Shown: piece by piece, positions 1 through 8,345 of the stretch
How positions within the stretch are numbered: the first letter of the stretch is position 1
How the letters are laid out: every line of letters starts with the position of its first letter
Source of the DNA: Acidobacteriota bacterium
GTDB taxonomy: Bacteria; Acidobacteriota; Terriglobia; Acidiferrales; UBA7541
Length of the DNA stretch: 64,000 nt
Assembly: GCA_003223295.1 (NCBI GenBank)
Contig: QHYM01000100.1
Location: 1 to 64,000 of the forward strand
Direction: 5' to 3'
Program-made: the position numbers and the translations under genes
Notes under the pieces: model-generated
Databases searched by the model: none
What the model saw: only the letters and a program-made list of their open reading frames with translations
Told to the model about the DNA's origin: nothing

Positions 1-34
1 GCTGTTGTCGTGCTAAAGTCGGGTTCTCCCACGC

Positions 35-541
35 ATGAAACGAGCAAGAGCCATCGTGCTGCTTCTCCTTGTTGGGGGCTGCTCTTTCTTCGTTGCTTAT
101 AGGCTCTCGCACTCTCCGCAAACTTTCGAATCCCAAGGGTCGCCACAAACAAGCCAGTGTGACCAAACTCTGTGGCAATACGTCTACCATCCGGCACGGC
201 TCCAAGTCTTGGACCCGTGCATTTCGGTTACAGGCACTGTGGAGGAGGTCCGCAAAGAAGCCGACGGCGATGTTCACATTCTGTTTCGCTTGGACCAACA
301 GTATGAATCGCTCTTAAACGAGAAGAACATTTCAAGGCAGCAAGGCGATCTAGTTCTTGAACCGATATGTCAGGGCAAAGTTAGGCAGGCTGACGCCGAG
401 GAACCCTGCAGCCGCTACAACGGTCCTTATTTTGAGCCGCAGATCGGCCAACGCTATCTAGTCTCCGGTGCCTATGTCCACGACGCGGACCACGGATGGA
501 ACGAATTACACCCTGTCAATTCTATGCAGCCAGTCCAATGA
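35..541 (+). CDS. Small lipoprotein of unknown function, OB-fold-like
   Basis: A 168-residue protein with a basic N-terminus, a hydrophobic stretch (residues 7-15) and a lipobox-like ending VGGC at Cys16, so it is probably an exported lipoprotein. The mature part has a stretch reading VTGTVEEV, then a charged turn and HILFRLD, which resembles the strands of a small OB-fold. Further conserved-looking parts are a PICQGKV segment and a C-terminal HGWNELHP segment. I know similar uncharacterised secreted proteins but no function. The stop overlaps the next small ORF by four bases (ATGA), suggesting coupled translation. Confidence 0.7.
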   Translation: MKRARAIVLLLLVGGCSFFVAYRLSHSPQTFESQGSPQTSQCDQTLWQYVYHPARLQVLDPCISVTGTVEEVRKEADGDVHILFRLDQQYESLLNEKNISRQQGDLVLEPICQGKVRQADAEEPCSRYNGPYFEPQIGQRYLVSGAYVHDADHGWNELHPVNSMQPVQ

Positions 542-693
542 GAAAGAAACGCAACTGCGACCATACCACGACGCAACGCGAGTCCGCTGAGTTCCTTGCC
601 AAAAAGAAAAGCCGACTTCATCTAGCCGATGGACTGCGCCCCCGTAACAAAGCTGGCGGCCGGGCCGTGGAAATAATCGTGGAGACAATCTGA
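538..693 (+). CDS. Possible 51-residue basic protein, coupled to both neighbours
   Basis: A short ORF that starts in the ATGA overlap with the stop of the upstream lipoprotein gene and ends in a TGATG overlap with the start of the next gene. The product is hydrophilic and rich in Lys and Arg, with no signal peptide and no motif I recognise. The only support is the tight double overlap; such overlaps also arise by chance, so this is tentative. Confidence 0.35.
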   Translation: MRKKRNCDHTTTQRESAEFLAKKKSRLHLADGLRPRNKAGGRAVEIIVETI

Positions 694-1088
694 TGCAAAT
701 GAAGAAGGCTGTCTCACTTTCACTAGCAACTCTCGTTGTGGTGGTGCTGATCATCGCTACTAGAAACCACCATCAGGGGCGAAAGCCCCATCAGGAGCGA
801 GACGAGTTTCACTTTGTGGTGAATGCTGCAGAATGGGGCTTGCACGGAACCAAGGTTTGCATGTTTGTCGGCAGCGGCCTCTCCACCCCACTAGTGACCA
901 CGGTCGGATGTTGGGACAACGAAGGTACACATGACTTTTTCAACCAAGACGACAAACCTAACGATCATCTTTATTCCGTAGACATTGATGTTCCTAAAAC
1001 AACACAAGTCCAATTAGGTCAAGGTCATAATGCAATGCTCTATTGCATCCGATCCGATTGGACTCATTTGGTGTGTGATCAGAACTGA
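693..1088 (+). CDS. Membrane-anchored hypothetical protein
   Basis: A 131-residue protein with one hydrophobic segment at about residues 6-23 (an uncleaved anchor or signal peptide), a His/Lys-rich linker, and a periplasmic domain of about 100 residues. That domain contains three cysteines (VCMFVG, GCWDN, LYCIRSD), two of which could form a disulfide. I do not recognise the family. An alternative start is the Met at residue 3. It is the last member of a three-gene overlapping set with the lipoprotein gene upstream. Confidence 0.6.
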   Translation: MQMKKAVSLSLATLVVVVLIIATRNHHQGRKPHQERDEFHFVVNAAEWGLHGTKVCMFVGSGLSTPLVTTVGCWDNEGTHDFFNQDDKPNDHLYSVDIDVPKTTQVQLGQGHNAMLYCIRSDWTHLVCDQN

Positions 1089-1223
1089 TCCGACTGCACT
1101 GTCGCTCGCCGAAGTCGGTCGTGTTTGCAACGGCTTTGTCCCGGCATCACGGCGTCAGGTTTTCGAGAAAATCCGTCATCTTGTGTCGCCCGTCATGCCC
1201 TTCGCTAACCTGCCGGACACGCA

Positions 1224-1448
1224 TTAGTGCTTCCCCTTCGCCTTCGCTGCTCTAAACTTTGCCCATCGCTTCTTAGCGGCTCTCCCAATTTTCGCTCTCG
1301 CTGCCGCAGACATCACCTGTTTCTTCCTGCCAATCCGTTTACCGCTGCTGGTTACTCCACCGCCTAGAACCCTTATCGCTGCACGCACCGTGTCCGCTTG
1401 CTTTTGTAACTTCGCTTCTTCACGCTTCAAGGCTGCTAAGATGTTCAT
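1224..1448 (-). CDS. Small highly basic protein (74 aa)
   Basis: The N-terminal half is a short amphipathic helix (NILAALKREEAKLQKQADTV). The C-terminal half is an Ala/Lys/Arg-rich tail (RAAKKRW, KFRAAKAKGK) like those of histone-H1-like or nucleoid-associated proteins. A good ribosome binding site (GGGAGG) lies 5 bases before the ATG on the minus strand. Short basic proteins of this style are common in Acidobacteria. Nucleic-acid binding is an inference from charge alone. Confidence 0.6.
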   Translation of the reverse strand: MNILAALKREEAKLQKQADTVRAAIRVLGGGVTSSGKRIGRKKQVMSAAARAKIGRAAKKRWAKFRAAKAKGKH

Positions 1449-1544
1449 GAATCCTCCCGGCCCGGTATCCTCTCACGTCCAAGACCTCGTGTTAAGCTGT
1501 GACTAATGGTTGCCAGACTCCGAAGTCAAGTACTGGGAATCAAG

Positions 1545-1570
1545 TTACCGGTAACGCGACTAATCAGGAT
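1545..1570. repeat. Palindromic repeat unit u0
   Basis: Sequence core CCGGTAACGCGACTAATCAGG. It matches 2128-2152 in direct orientation at 23 of 25 positions, and 2045-2064 in inverted orientation with small indels. It overlaps the stop codon of the minus-strand membrane protein gene. Confidence 0.7.
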
Positions 1571-1949
1571 TTGAGACAGGCGGTCGCCCTCGTGAGGACC
1601 ACAGCGTTAACAATACGGCAAACACCGCGTCATGCCGGAACCGGCTAGAAGTGATGTCTCTGCGGTGCAGTAGGTAAGCGTCTGCGTAAATAGCTCCGAA
1701 GACCATTCCAAAAGCTCCGAGAACCGCCAACAAATGCGCAGACCGGGTCGGCTGCGCTATCCATGTGGCTCTGCGAGCAAGGACAAAAGCGAAAACGCAC
1801 AGCACAGCTGTTGCAAATGCGAGTGCAGTGTCGGCCCAACCAACGGCGTCACTCGCTTCCATCCAAAACAAGAACATCAATAGGCCGGTCATTATCAACG
1901 CAAAGAGCGCGTATTCCCAAAAGGGGCGCGGCTTGGGAAGAGGAATCAT
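1560..1949 (-). CDS. Small integral membrane protein, unknown function
   Basis: About 129 residues from the preferred internal Met (MIPLPKPRPF); the frame stays open upstream to 2033, but that stretch has no coding character. Four hydrophobic segments are visible: FALIMTGLLMFLFWM, ALAFATAVLCVFAFVLA, HLLAVLGAFGMVFGAIYA and AVFAVLLTLW. The stop codon lies inside a 25-bp repeat (1545-1570) that recurs upstream of the gene at 2128-2152, so the gene is bracketed by the palindromic repeat family described below. No family assignment. Confidence 0.55.
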   Translation of the reverse strand: MIPLPKPRPFWEYALFALIMTGLLMFLFWMEASDAVGWADTALAFATAVLCVFAFVLARRATWIAQPTRSAHLLAVLGAFGMVFGAIYADAYLLHRRDITSSRFRHDAVFAVLLTLWSSRGRPPVSNPD

Positions 1950-2043
1950 CGGCCCAAGTATAGCTCTTGCGTTCAAGAAGCGGGAGACGTTGGATGGTTG
2001 AAAATGCGTACATGTCGGCGACACAGTTGACACAAGGTCCTTC

Positions 2044-2153
2044 CCTGATTACGCGGTTACCGGAGTGGATTGTTTTTTAAGTTTCCGATTACGCGCAAAT
2101 CGGAAAGGTTCCCTTGCGCGGTTGACTTTACCGGTTACGCGACAAATCAGGAC
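2044..2153. repeat. Cluster of three related palindromic units (u1-u3)
   Basis: Three units share the core TTACGCG: u1 at 2047-2064 (CTGATTACGCGGTTACCGG), u2 at 2085-2103 (CCGATTACGCGCAAATCGG) and u3 at 2131-2151 (CCGGTTACGCGACAAATCAGG). u1 and u3 are inverted relative to each other. u2 forms a perfect 9-bp hairpin (2082-2090 with 2098-2106, 7-base loop). The block lies between the divergent genes starting at 1949 and 2197. Whether it is regulatory, an RNA structure or a small mobile repeat cannot be decided here. Confidence 0.65.
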
Positions 2154-2196
2154 CTTAGCGAAATGCGAGGGGATTTTCAGGGCGTACAATCAGTGC

Positions 2197-2631
2197 ATGA
2201 GTACAATGATCAAGATCGGTGGCGTGGTCCTCTCTGTCGGCCTTTTGATGGCAACGGGTGTGTACGCTCTGTTTCACGGCTACTTCGACCCCGGACAGTT
2301 CGAGCTCAAGCAGGCGCAATGGTCTTCTTCGAAACAAGTGGCCATGCTTGCAGAACGCTCTGATCACCAGGCGCTGGGTGGCCTCACGTACTTCGTACTC
2401 ATCGGAAATCATTTGTTCTCTCCAGCCGAGCTTAGACATGCATATCACAGCAACGCTAGGATCTTTGCCGCCGCCAGTAATTGCATCAATTTGCGCTGGG
2501 AGAGTTCGAGCAAATTGATTATTACATGCCACGGCTCCACCGTAGATTCCGATTTCATTGATGTTCAGAAACAGCAAGATGGCAACATCGCAATTTCGTA
2601 CGAGAATATTCCCATCAAAGGCCCCAAATAA
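2197..2631 (+). CDS. Membrane-anchored hypothetical protein, tandem paralogue 1
   Basis: The start chosen is the ATG at 2197 (MSTMIKIGG), which places a hydrophobic segment (GVVLSVGLLMATGVYALF) at the N-terminus; the longer open frame from 2065 runs through a repeat block. The 144-residue product is anchored by this segment followed by HGYFDPGQFE. The rest is a compact extracytoplasmic domain with AERSDH, YFVLIGNH and ELRHAYHSNARI, and two cysteines (NCIN, ITCHG). It is clearly homologous to the gene at 2906-3367. Function unknown. Confidence 0.65.
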   Translation: MSTMIKIGGVVLSVGLLMATGVYALFHGYFDPGQFELKQAQWSSSKQVAMLAERSDHQALGGLTYFVLIGNHLFSPAELRHAYHSNARIFAAASNCINLRWESSSKLIITCHGSTVDSDFIDVQKQQDGNIAISYENIPIKGPK

Positions 2632-2905
2632 TCCGTGCGCCAATTCAACATTGACCGGGCGGGTGGGCTGCGCTTGCGTCTTCTATCCCCTCGAGTTTTG
2701 ATCACCCCTTTATCCCGCAGCACGGTGCCACTCTCGATCGGTGTGACATGTCCCTTCGGAGCCGAGTTTTGCCAGTTTTCTGCTGGCCTAGCACAAACAT
2801 CAGCAGGGAACCCGAACTTTCAAGGGACGCTAAAGACTGGATTTGATACACCTTCCGATAACGCAGGTATTCGAATCGGACAGGCTATGAGAGCAGCAGG
2901 ATGCC
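2632..2905 (+). other. Intergenic region between the tandem paralogues
   Basis: 274 bases. An open frame (2635-2913) spans it but has atypical composition, no ribosome binding site and no recognisable domain, so I do not call it a gene. It is probably residual sequence between duplicated genes. Confidence 0.5.
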
Positions 2906-3367
2906 ATGAGTAGGTGGATGCAGGTCGCTCTTACCCTCGTCTTTCTTGTCGGGGTTCTGCTGGCTACCGCCGTGTACATGCTGTTTCACGGCTACTTCGA
3001 TCATGGACTGTTTGAAATCAAACAAGTGGAGTGGTCACCCTCACCTCCGCGGCGGGTTGCGGTCGTCGCGGAGCGCTCCGACCATGAAGCAATGAACAGT
3101 GATCAGTATTTCGTCTTGATTCGCGATCACATCCCCTCGGCAACCGAACTTAGACACACATACTACAGCCACGATGTTATCTTCAGGGCCGGTGGCGATT
3201 GTCTTAGTGTCCACTGGACCGACCCAAGCACCCTAACAATTACTTGCACGATGAGTTCCCCCGACCCGCTCTACAACGGCGGCATTGCAGTACAAAAACA
3301 CAAAGCCGGGGATGTTGCTATCAAATACGTAAATATCGCCGATATCGCCGATGTTGCCGATAAATGA
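2906..3367 (+). CDS. Membrane-anchored hypothetical protein, tandem paralogue 2
   Basis: A 153-residue protein with an N-terminal anchor (ALTLVFLVGVLLATAVYMLF) followed by HGYFDHGLFEIKQVEWS. It is aligned over its whole length with the product of 2197-2631: shared VAERSDHEA, QYFVLIRDH, ELRHTYYSHDVIF, a cysteine in GGDCLS and another in ITCTM. Its C-terminus carries a short IADIADVADK repeat lacking in paralogue 1. The two genes are a local duplication on the same strand. Function unknown; export and membrane anchoring are inferred. Confidence 0.65.
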   Translation: MSRWMQVALTLVFLVGVLLATAVYMLFHGYFDHGLFEIKQVEWSPSPPRRVAVVAERSDHEAMNSDQYFVLIRDHIPSATELRHTYYSHDVIFRAGGDCLSVHWTDPSTLTITCTMSSPDPLYNGGIAVQKHKAGDVAIKYVNIADIADVADK

Positions 3368-3525
3368 CGCCGGGGAAACTCGGGGATAGACGGACGTTTT
3401 CCTAATATTTTGTCTCAAGAGCCCCAGAAGCAGGAACTGCTGCTTCAGCGCAGCGCGAATTGGCTGAACTCAATATTGAAGAAATACGAAAAGCTTAGAC
3501 CATCGCCCATGCACGGATCTCGAAC

Positions 3526-4075
3526 TTGAGTCGAAACGTTCTTATATTCGCTTTCGTGGTAAGCGCAGTTGCTTCGTTTAATCTGCGTGGTCAAGACAAA
3601 TCACTGCCTCATAAGCCCGATTTAAAATCCCGCGAACATGAGCACCAAGAATGGGTAGCTGCAACACTTCGGGAGCTCTCCCTTGAGGAAAAAGTGGGCC
3701 AACTGCTGCAGATTCGCTACTACGCCGACTACGAGGAATCTGACGGCCCTGAATACAGGCTTCTTAGAGACCAGATCGAAAAATACCACGTCGGCTCGCT
3801 CCTTTTTGGCTTGCATAGCGACAGGACAGGTCTGATCAGGCCCTCGCCCCCTAATGCTGCCAAGGTCGCCAATCAATTCCAGCGCGACTCGATGCTGCCT
3901 TTGCTCGTTGCAGCGGATTTGGAGCGCGGCGTCGCCACAAGGCTGAGCGACGTGCCTTCTTTTCCTTGGCCGATGGCCTTCGGAGCTGTCGGCGACGCAA
4001 AAGACGTGGAGCAGTTCGCTGCGATCACGGCACAAGAAGCCCGAGCCGCAGGGATCCAGTGGGCAGCCGCGATCC
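3526..4075 (+). pseudogene. Truncated glycoside hydrolase family 3 protein (N-terminal fragment)
   Basis: The fragment begins at a TTG with a signal-peptide-like N-terminus (VLIFAFVVSAVASF). It then shows GH3 N-terminal domain hallmarks: LSLEEKVGQLLQI, YHVGSLLFG, NAAKVANQFQ, PLLVAADLERG, FPWPMAFGA and EARAAGIQWA. In intact GH3 enzymes (beta-N-acetylhexosaminidase or beta-glucosidase type) the last motif is followed by the APVADV segment, the rest of the barrel and the catalytic Asp. Here homology stops at about 4070 and the frame runs on to 4326 through the antisense of tRNA-Leu. About 180 of at least 350 expected residues remain and no catalytic residue is present, so it is a remnant, probably cut by an insertion or deletion next to the tRNA gene. 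Confidence 0.7.
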
Positions 4076-4160
4076 CTTCCTCATTGCCCAAATGCAGGGT
4101 ACACGTGAGGTACACGGCAAACCTCGCCGCATTAACTGATTCATTTTCAATCAGGAAGAA

Positions 4161-4248
4161 TGGTGCCCGGGGTGGGAGTCGAACCCACATGAGGAAAAAT
4201 CCCCGGAGGATTTTAAGTCCTCAGCGTCTGCCATTCCGCCACCCGGGC
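4161..4248 (-). tRNA. tRNA-Leu (anticodon UAA)
   Basis: Read on the minus strand from 4248, it starts GCCCGGGTGGCGGAATGG. The anticodon stem-loop is GAGGA-CTTAAAA-TCCTC, giving anticodon UAA. A long class II variable arm, a T-arm with GGTTCGACTCC and an acceptor that closes with CCCGGGC complete it. The encoded 3' CCA is at 4161-4163. All arms pair, so the identification is firm. The 3' end faces the accessory region at 1-4.1 kb, the usual side for integrative elements. Confidence 0.95.
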
Positions 4249-4552
4249 ATCGGCAGAAGAACAAAACTAACATGGAGGCCGCGCCCGCTCAAATCAAATG
4301 CAAGAGGAGTAGCAGACCCGCTCTGAAACCGGCTCGGCGCAAAGTGGCGCAGGGATACACGGGGCCGTGCACGCAGCCCATCGCGCTCTCTTGACTTATC
4401 CCCACGGGCATTTGAGGATGCAAAAGGATTCGCGTCGGGGCCAGCAGCGAATCACGTTTTGTCGTAAAATCCCGTCACCGGTCCCATGCTGTGGTGCATC
4501 TAAAACTTGTCAACCATCCGCGGGAGGCGTGCCACCCGCGACAGGAGCGAAA
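4249..4552. other. Intergenic region between tRNA-Leu and tkt
   Basis: About 300 bases holding the upstream regions of the divergent tRNA-Leu and tkt genes. A TTGAGC...TAGTTT pair with 17-base spacing on the minus strand could serve the tRNA. For tkt only a TTGACT at 4391 with a poor -10 is visible. An open frame runs through it in phase with tkt, but its translation is not transketolase-like. Nothing else seen. Confidence 0.5.
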
Positions 4553-6619
4553 GTGAGCCAGGCAAAGAGTCAAGTCGATGTGGACCTCCTCAGCATTAAT
4601 ACCATTCGCACTCTGGCGATTGATGCGGTCCAGCAAGCAAATTCCGGGCACCCGGGCGCGCCGATGGGGCTGGCTCCAGTGGTCTATTCCCTCTGGCAAC
4701 AGTACTTGCGGTATGACCCGGCGGACCCCCGGTGGCCGAATCGCGACCGCTTTGTGCTTTCCGCGGGACATGCTTCCATGTTGTTGTACGCGACGCTGCA
4801 TCTGGCGGGTGTCCGTTCGGTGAATTCGAAAGGCGAAGTTACCAGCGAACTCGCGGTCCCCATGGAGGAGATCAAGCGCTTCCGCCAAATTGACAGTAGG
4901 ACGCCGGGGCATCCGGAATCACATCTGACGACTGGCGTGGAAACCACAACGGGGCCGCTCGGACAAGGCGCGGGGAACAGCGTGGGCATGGCGATTGCCG
5001 GCAAATGGCTCGGAGAGAACTACAACCGGCCAGGCTTCGAGATATTCGATTTCAACGTTTACGCGGTTTGCGGCGACGGAGATTTGATGGAAGGCGTAGC
5101 GTGCGAGGCGGCATCGCTTGCAGGGCATCTGAAGCTTTCGAATCTTTGCTGGATTTATGACAACAACCGCGTGACGCTGGACGGTCCTGCGGAATGGTCA
5201 TTTAGCGAAGATGTAGCCACACGCTTTGCAGGCTACGGATGGAACGTCGCGCACGTTACAGATGCAAACAACCTGGAAATGCTCGCACGCGCGTACGAGA
5301 ATTTCCTGAAAACAAAAGACCGGCCGACACTGATCATCGTTGATAGCCACATCGGATATGGTTCGCCGCACAAACAGGATTCTTACGAAGCGCACGGCGA
5401 ACCGCTGGGCGAAGCAGAAGTCAAGCTGGTGAAGAAGAATTACGGATGGCCCGAGGATGCAAGATTTCTCGTTCCGGACGGCGTGTACGATCAATTCAAG
5501 AATGGCGTGGGCAAGCGAGGCACGCAGGCGCACGCGGCTTGGCAAACGAAATATGAGGAATACAAGAAGCAGTTTCCACAGCTTGCCGACCAAATCGATC
5601 GCATGCTCGCAGGAAAATTGCCTGCCGGGTGGGACAAGGACTTGCCGAATTTTCCCGCCGATTCGAAAGGCATCGCGACGCGGGAATCCTCGGGCAAAAC
5701 TCTGAACGTGCTGGCGAAGAATATTCCCTGGCTCGTCGGCGGTTCCGCGGACCTGGCGAAATCCAACAAGACCAACCTAACGTTCGAGGGCGCGGGAGAG
5801 TTCTATCCGAACGAATATCGCGGGCGGAACATTCACTTTGGCGTGCGCGAACACGCCATGGGCGCAATCGTCAACGGGATGACATTGTCGAAACTGCGCA
5901 GTTTTAGCGCGACGTTTTTCAATTTCAGCGACTACATGCGGCCCAGCATGCGGTTGGGCGCGCTGATGGAGATTCCCGCAATTTACATCTTTACCCACGA
6001 TTCTGTCGGCGTTGGCGAAGATGGACCCACGCATCAACCCATCGAGCAACTGGCATCTTTGCGCGCCATGCCGAACATGACCACGCTCCGTCCGGGCGAT
6101 GCGAACGAAGTGGTGGAAGCCTATAAGATCATGCTGCAGCACACGCACGGGCCCTGCACGCTGGTGCTGACGCGGCAGGCGGTACCGACACTTGATCGCA
6201 CGAAATATGCGCCTACTTCTGGAGTTGCGAAAGGAGCTTATGTGCTGGCAGACGCCTCCGGCGGGAAACCGGACGTGATTCTGATGGCTAGCGGCAGTGA
6301 GTTGTCGCTTTGCGTGGACGCGTGTGAAAAGCTCAAGGCCGAAGGGATCAAGGCCAGAGTCGTCAGCATGCCGTCGTGGGAGCTCTTCGAGAAGCAAGAC
6401 ACTGCTTACAAGGCGAGCGTGCTACTGCCGGAAGTAACGGCGCGAGTTTCTGTGGAAATGGCCTCCACATTCGGTTGGGAACGCTACACGGGCGCAAAAG
6501 GCAAAATCCTTGGCATGCGCAGCTTCGGCGCGTCGGCTCCACTGAAAGATTTGCTGAATAAATTTGGTTTCAGTGCTGACAATGTAGTTGCTGCCGCCCG
6601 GGAATTATTGGGGAAGTGA
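4553..6619 (+). CDS. tkt: Transketolase
   Basis: Thiamine-diphosphate enzyme transferring two-carbon units between ketoses and aldoses in the non-oxidative pentose phosphate pathway. Of the possible starts I choose GTG 4553, preceded by AGGAG. It gives 688 residues, normal for the family, while the longer frame from 4367 adds unrelated sequence. The ThDP and substrate motifs are present: [10 protein letters not shown] (His33), [21 protein letters not shown] (174-181) and, in the second half, the pyrimidine-domain segments [12 protein letters not shown] and [17 protein letters not shown]. It is the first gene of the sugar-phosphate cluster; rpiB follows 7 bases later. Confidence 0.95.
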   Translation: MSQAKSQVDVDLLSINTIRTLAIDAVQQANSGHPGAPMGLAPVVYSLWQQYLRYDPADPRWPNRDRFVLSAGHASMLLYATLHLAGVRSVNSKGEVTSELAVPMEEIKRFRQIDSRTPGHPESHLTTGVETTTGPLGQGAGNSVGMAIAGKWLGENYNRPGFEIFDFNVYAVCGDGDLMEGVACEAASLAGHLKLSNLCWIYDNNRVTLDGPAEWSFSEDVATRFAGYGWNVAHVTDANNLEMLARAYENFLKTKDRPTLIIVDSHIGYGSPHKQDSYEAHGEPLGEAEVKLVKKNYGWPEDARFLVPDGVYDQFKNGVGKRGTQAHAAWQTKYEEYKKQFPQLADQIDRMLAGKLPAGWDKDLPNFPADSKGIATRESSGKTLNVLAKNIPWLVGGSADLAKSNKTNLTFEGAGEFYPNEYRGRNIHFGVREHAMGAIVNGMTLSKLRSFSATFFNFSDYMRPSMRLGALMEIPAIYIFTHDSVGVGEDGPTHQPIEQLASLRAMPNMTTLRPGDANEVVEAYKIMLQHTHGPCTLVLTRQAVPTLDRTKYAPTSGVAKGAYVLADASGGKPDVILMASGSELSLCVDACEKLKAEGIKARVVSMPSWELFEKQDTAYKASVLLPEVTARVSVEMASTFGWERYTGAKGKILGMRSFGASAPLKDLLNKFGFSADNVVAAARELLGK

Positions 6620-6626
6620 GCCGCTG

Positions 6627-7133
6627 ATGAAGCTGGTGATTGGGTCGGATCATGCAGGCTTTGGTCTGAAGACTGCGATGGGCGATCTCCTGCGCTCTCT
6701 GGAACATGATGTGCTGGACGTGGGCGCATTCAACGAAAATCCATCTGACTATCCGGATTTCGCGGAGGCCGTAGGGCGGGCGGTGCTCGACGGGAAAGCC
6801 GAGCGCGGCGTGCTGATCTGCGGCAGCGGCGTGGGAGCGAGCGTCGCGGCGAACAAAGTGATGGGTATACGTGCGGGCATGTGTCACGACACTTACTCGG
6901 CGCATCAGGGAGTGGAACACGACAATATCAACGTGCTGGTGCTGGGCTCACGCGTCGTCGGAGTGAAGCTCGCCGAGGACCTCGTGAAAGCGTTCCTGGG
7001 AGCAAAATTCACGCAGGAAGAGCGGCATGTACGCCGGCTTGGAAAAATCAAGGCGCTCGAAGCAAAATTTGGGGTGGGCGTGAAGGATAGAAATCCCGAG
7101 GGCCCTGGAACGCGCCCCCCTCCCAAGGCGTAG
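6627..7133 (+). CDS. rpiB: Ribose-5-phosphate isomerase B
   Basis: Interconverts ribose 5-phosphate and ribulose 5-phosphate. The product is 168 residues from ATG 6627 ([11 protein letters not shown]), slightly longer than the usual 145-155 because of a Pro-rich C-terminal tail. The LacA/RpiB family signature is complete: SDHAG near the N-terminus, catalytic Cys65 in [15 protein letters not shown], and His98 in [12 protein letters not shown]. The gene is tightly linked to tkt upstream and 42 bases before tal, consistent with one transcript. Confidence 0.93.
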   Translation: MKLVIGSDHAGFGLKTAMGDLLRSLEHDVLDVGAFNENPSDYPDFAEAVGRAVLDGKAERGVLICGSGVGASVAANKVMGIRAGMCHDTYSAHQGVEHDNINVLVLGSRVVGVKLAEDLVKAFLGAKFTQEERHVRRLGKIKALEAKFGVGVKDRNPEGPGTRPPPKA

Positions 7134-7175
7134 AATATTATTTCGAAGTGTTTTTCGAGCCGAAGGAGAACCATC

Positions 7176-8345
7176 ATGACGACCACAACAACAATCCCCA
7201 ACATCGCCAAAGGGGAAGGGACGAATCCGCTCAAGGGCTTGCTGGCGTACGGCCAGTCACCCTGGATGGATTACGTTCGCAGAGACCTGCTCACCAGCGG
7301 GCAATTGAAGAAATACATCGATGACGATGGCTTGCGCGGAATGACCTCCAATCCGGCGATCTTCGAGAAAGCCATCACAGGCAGCAACCTCTACGCGGAC
7401 ATCCTGAACTCACCCGAGGCGAAGAAGCTCGATGCCAATGGCGTGTTTGAAATGATTGCGTTCCGCGACATTCGGGATGCGTGCGACATCTTCAAGTCCG
7501 TCTATGCGGAAACGAATCGCCGCGACGGTTACGTAAGCCTGGAAGTTTCGCCGTTTTTGGGATACGACACCAAGGCCACGATCGAGGAGGCACGACGCCT
7601 GTGGAAGGGTGTGAACCGCCCGAACGTAATGATCAAGATCCCCGGCACACCAGAAGGCCTTCCCGCCATTCGCCAGTGCTTGGAGGAAGGCATCAATATC
7701 AATATCACCCTGCTCTTCGCGCAATCAACCTACGAAAAAGTAGCGGAGGCTTTTCTCTCTGCGCTCGAAGCGCGCGCGGCCAAGGGCCAGGACATCAGCC
7801 ATATTGCCAGCGTGGCGAGTTTCTTCGTCAGCCGCATCGACACGCTGGTTGACGGCATGATCGATGAAAAGCTCAAGGCCGGTGTGGGCGCCAGCCAGAA
7901 AGCTTTACTCGAAAGCCTAATCGGCAAAGTAGCTATCGCCAATGCGCGGCTCACCTACAAGAAGTATCAGGAGCTTTTTGGCGGACCGCGTTGGAAGGCG
8001 TTGGCGGCCAAGGGAGCGCAAACGCAGCGGCTCCTCTGGGCGAGCACGAGCACGAAGAATCCAAAGTACCGTGATGTTCTCTACGTCGAGGAGCTGATTG
8101 GCGCCGACACCGTGGACACGATTCCGCCCGCCACATTTGACGCTTTCCGCGATCACGGCAGACTGCGTCCCGGCCTCACTGAAAACGTCGAGGGCGCGGC
8201 GAAGACCATGGCCGATCTTGCCCAAGCCGGAATCTCGATGAAGGAAGTCACTGACAAGCTGCTTGCGGACGGCGTAAAGCTTTTTTCTGATGCTTTCAAG
8301 ACTCTGCTAGACGCCGTGGGGAAAACCGCGGGGGCGCGCGCGTGA
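7176..8345 (+). CDS. tal: Transaldolase
   Basis: Transfers dihydroxyacetone units between sedoheptulose 7-phosphate and erythrose 4-phosphate. At 389 residues it belongs to the longer transaldolase group. Seen in the sequence: GMTSNPAIFEKAI (55-67), EVSPFLGYD, the Schiff-base lysine Lys154 in NVMIKIPGTPEG, NITLLFAQ and ASVASFFVSRID. AGGAG lies upstream of the ATG. The stop overlaps the GTG start of pgi (GTGA). In some Acidobacteria and other bacteria the two activities are fused into one polypeptide; here they are separate but translationally coupled. Confidence 0.94.
   Translation: MTTTTTIPNIAKGEGTNPLKGLLAYGQSPWMDYVRRDLLTSGQLKKYIDDDGLRGMTSNPAIFEKAITGSNLYADILNSPEAKKLDANGVFEMIAFRDIRDACDIFKSVYAETNRRDGYVSLEVSPFLGYDTKATIEEARRLWKGVNRPNVMIKIPGTPEGLPAIRQCLEEGININITLLFAQSTYEKVAEAFLSALEARAAKGQDISHIASVASFFVSRIDTLVDGMIDEKLKAGVGASQKALLESLIGKVAIANARLTYKKYQELFGGPRWKALAAKGAQTQRLLWASTSTKNPKYRDVLYVEELIGADTVDTIPPATFDAFRDHGRLRPGLTENVEGAAKTMADLAQAGISMKEVTDKLLADGVKLFSDAFKTLLDAVGKTAGARA

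Noticed and set aside
2635..2913. 92-codon open frame between the tandem paralogues
   Set aside because: No ribosome binding site, no domain, atypical composition; overlaps the start of paralogue 2.
3395..3501. Possible gene remnant (short frame ending ELAELNIEEIRKA) before the GH3 fragment
   Set aside because: About 28 codons only, no start or homology that I recognise.
4076..4326. C-terminal part of the GH3 open frame
   Set aside because: It reads through the complement of tRNA-Leu and intergenic DNA; no GH3 homology there.
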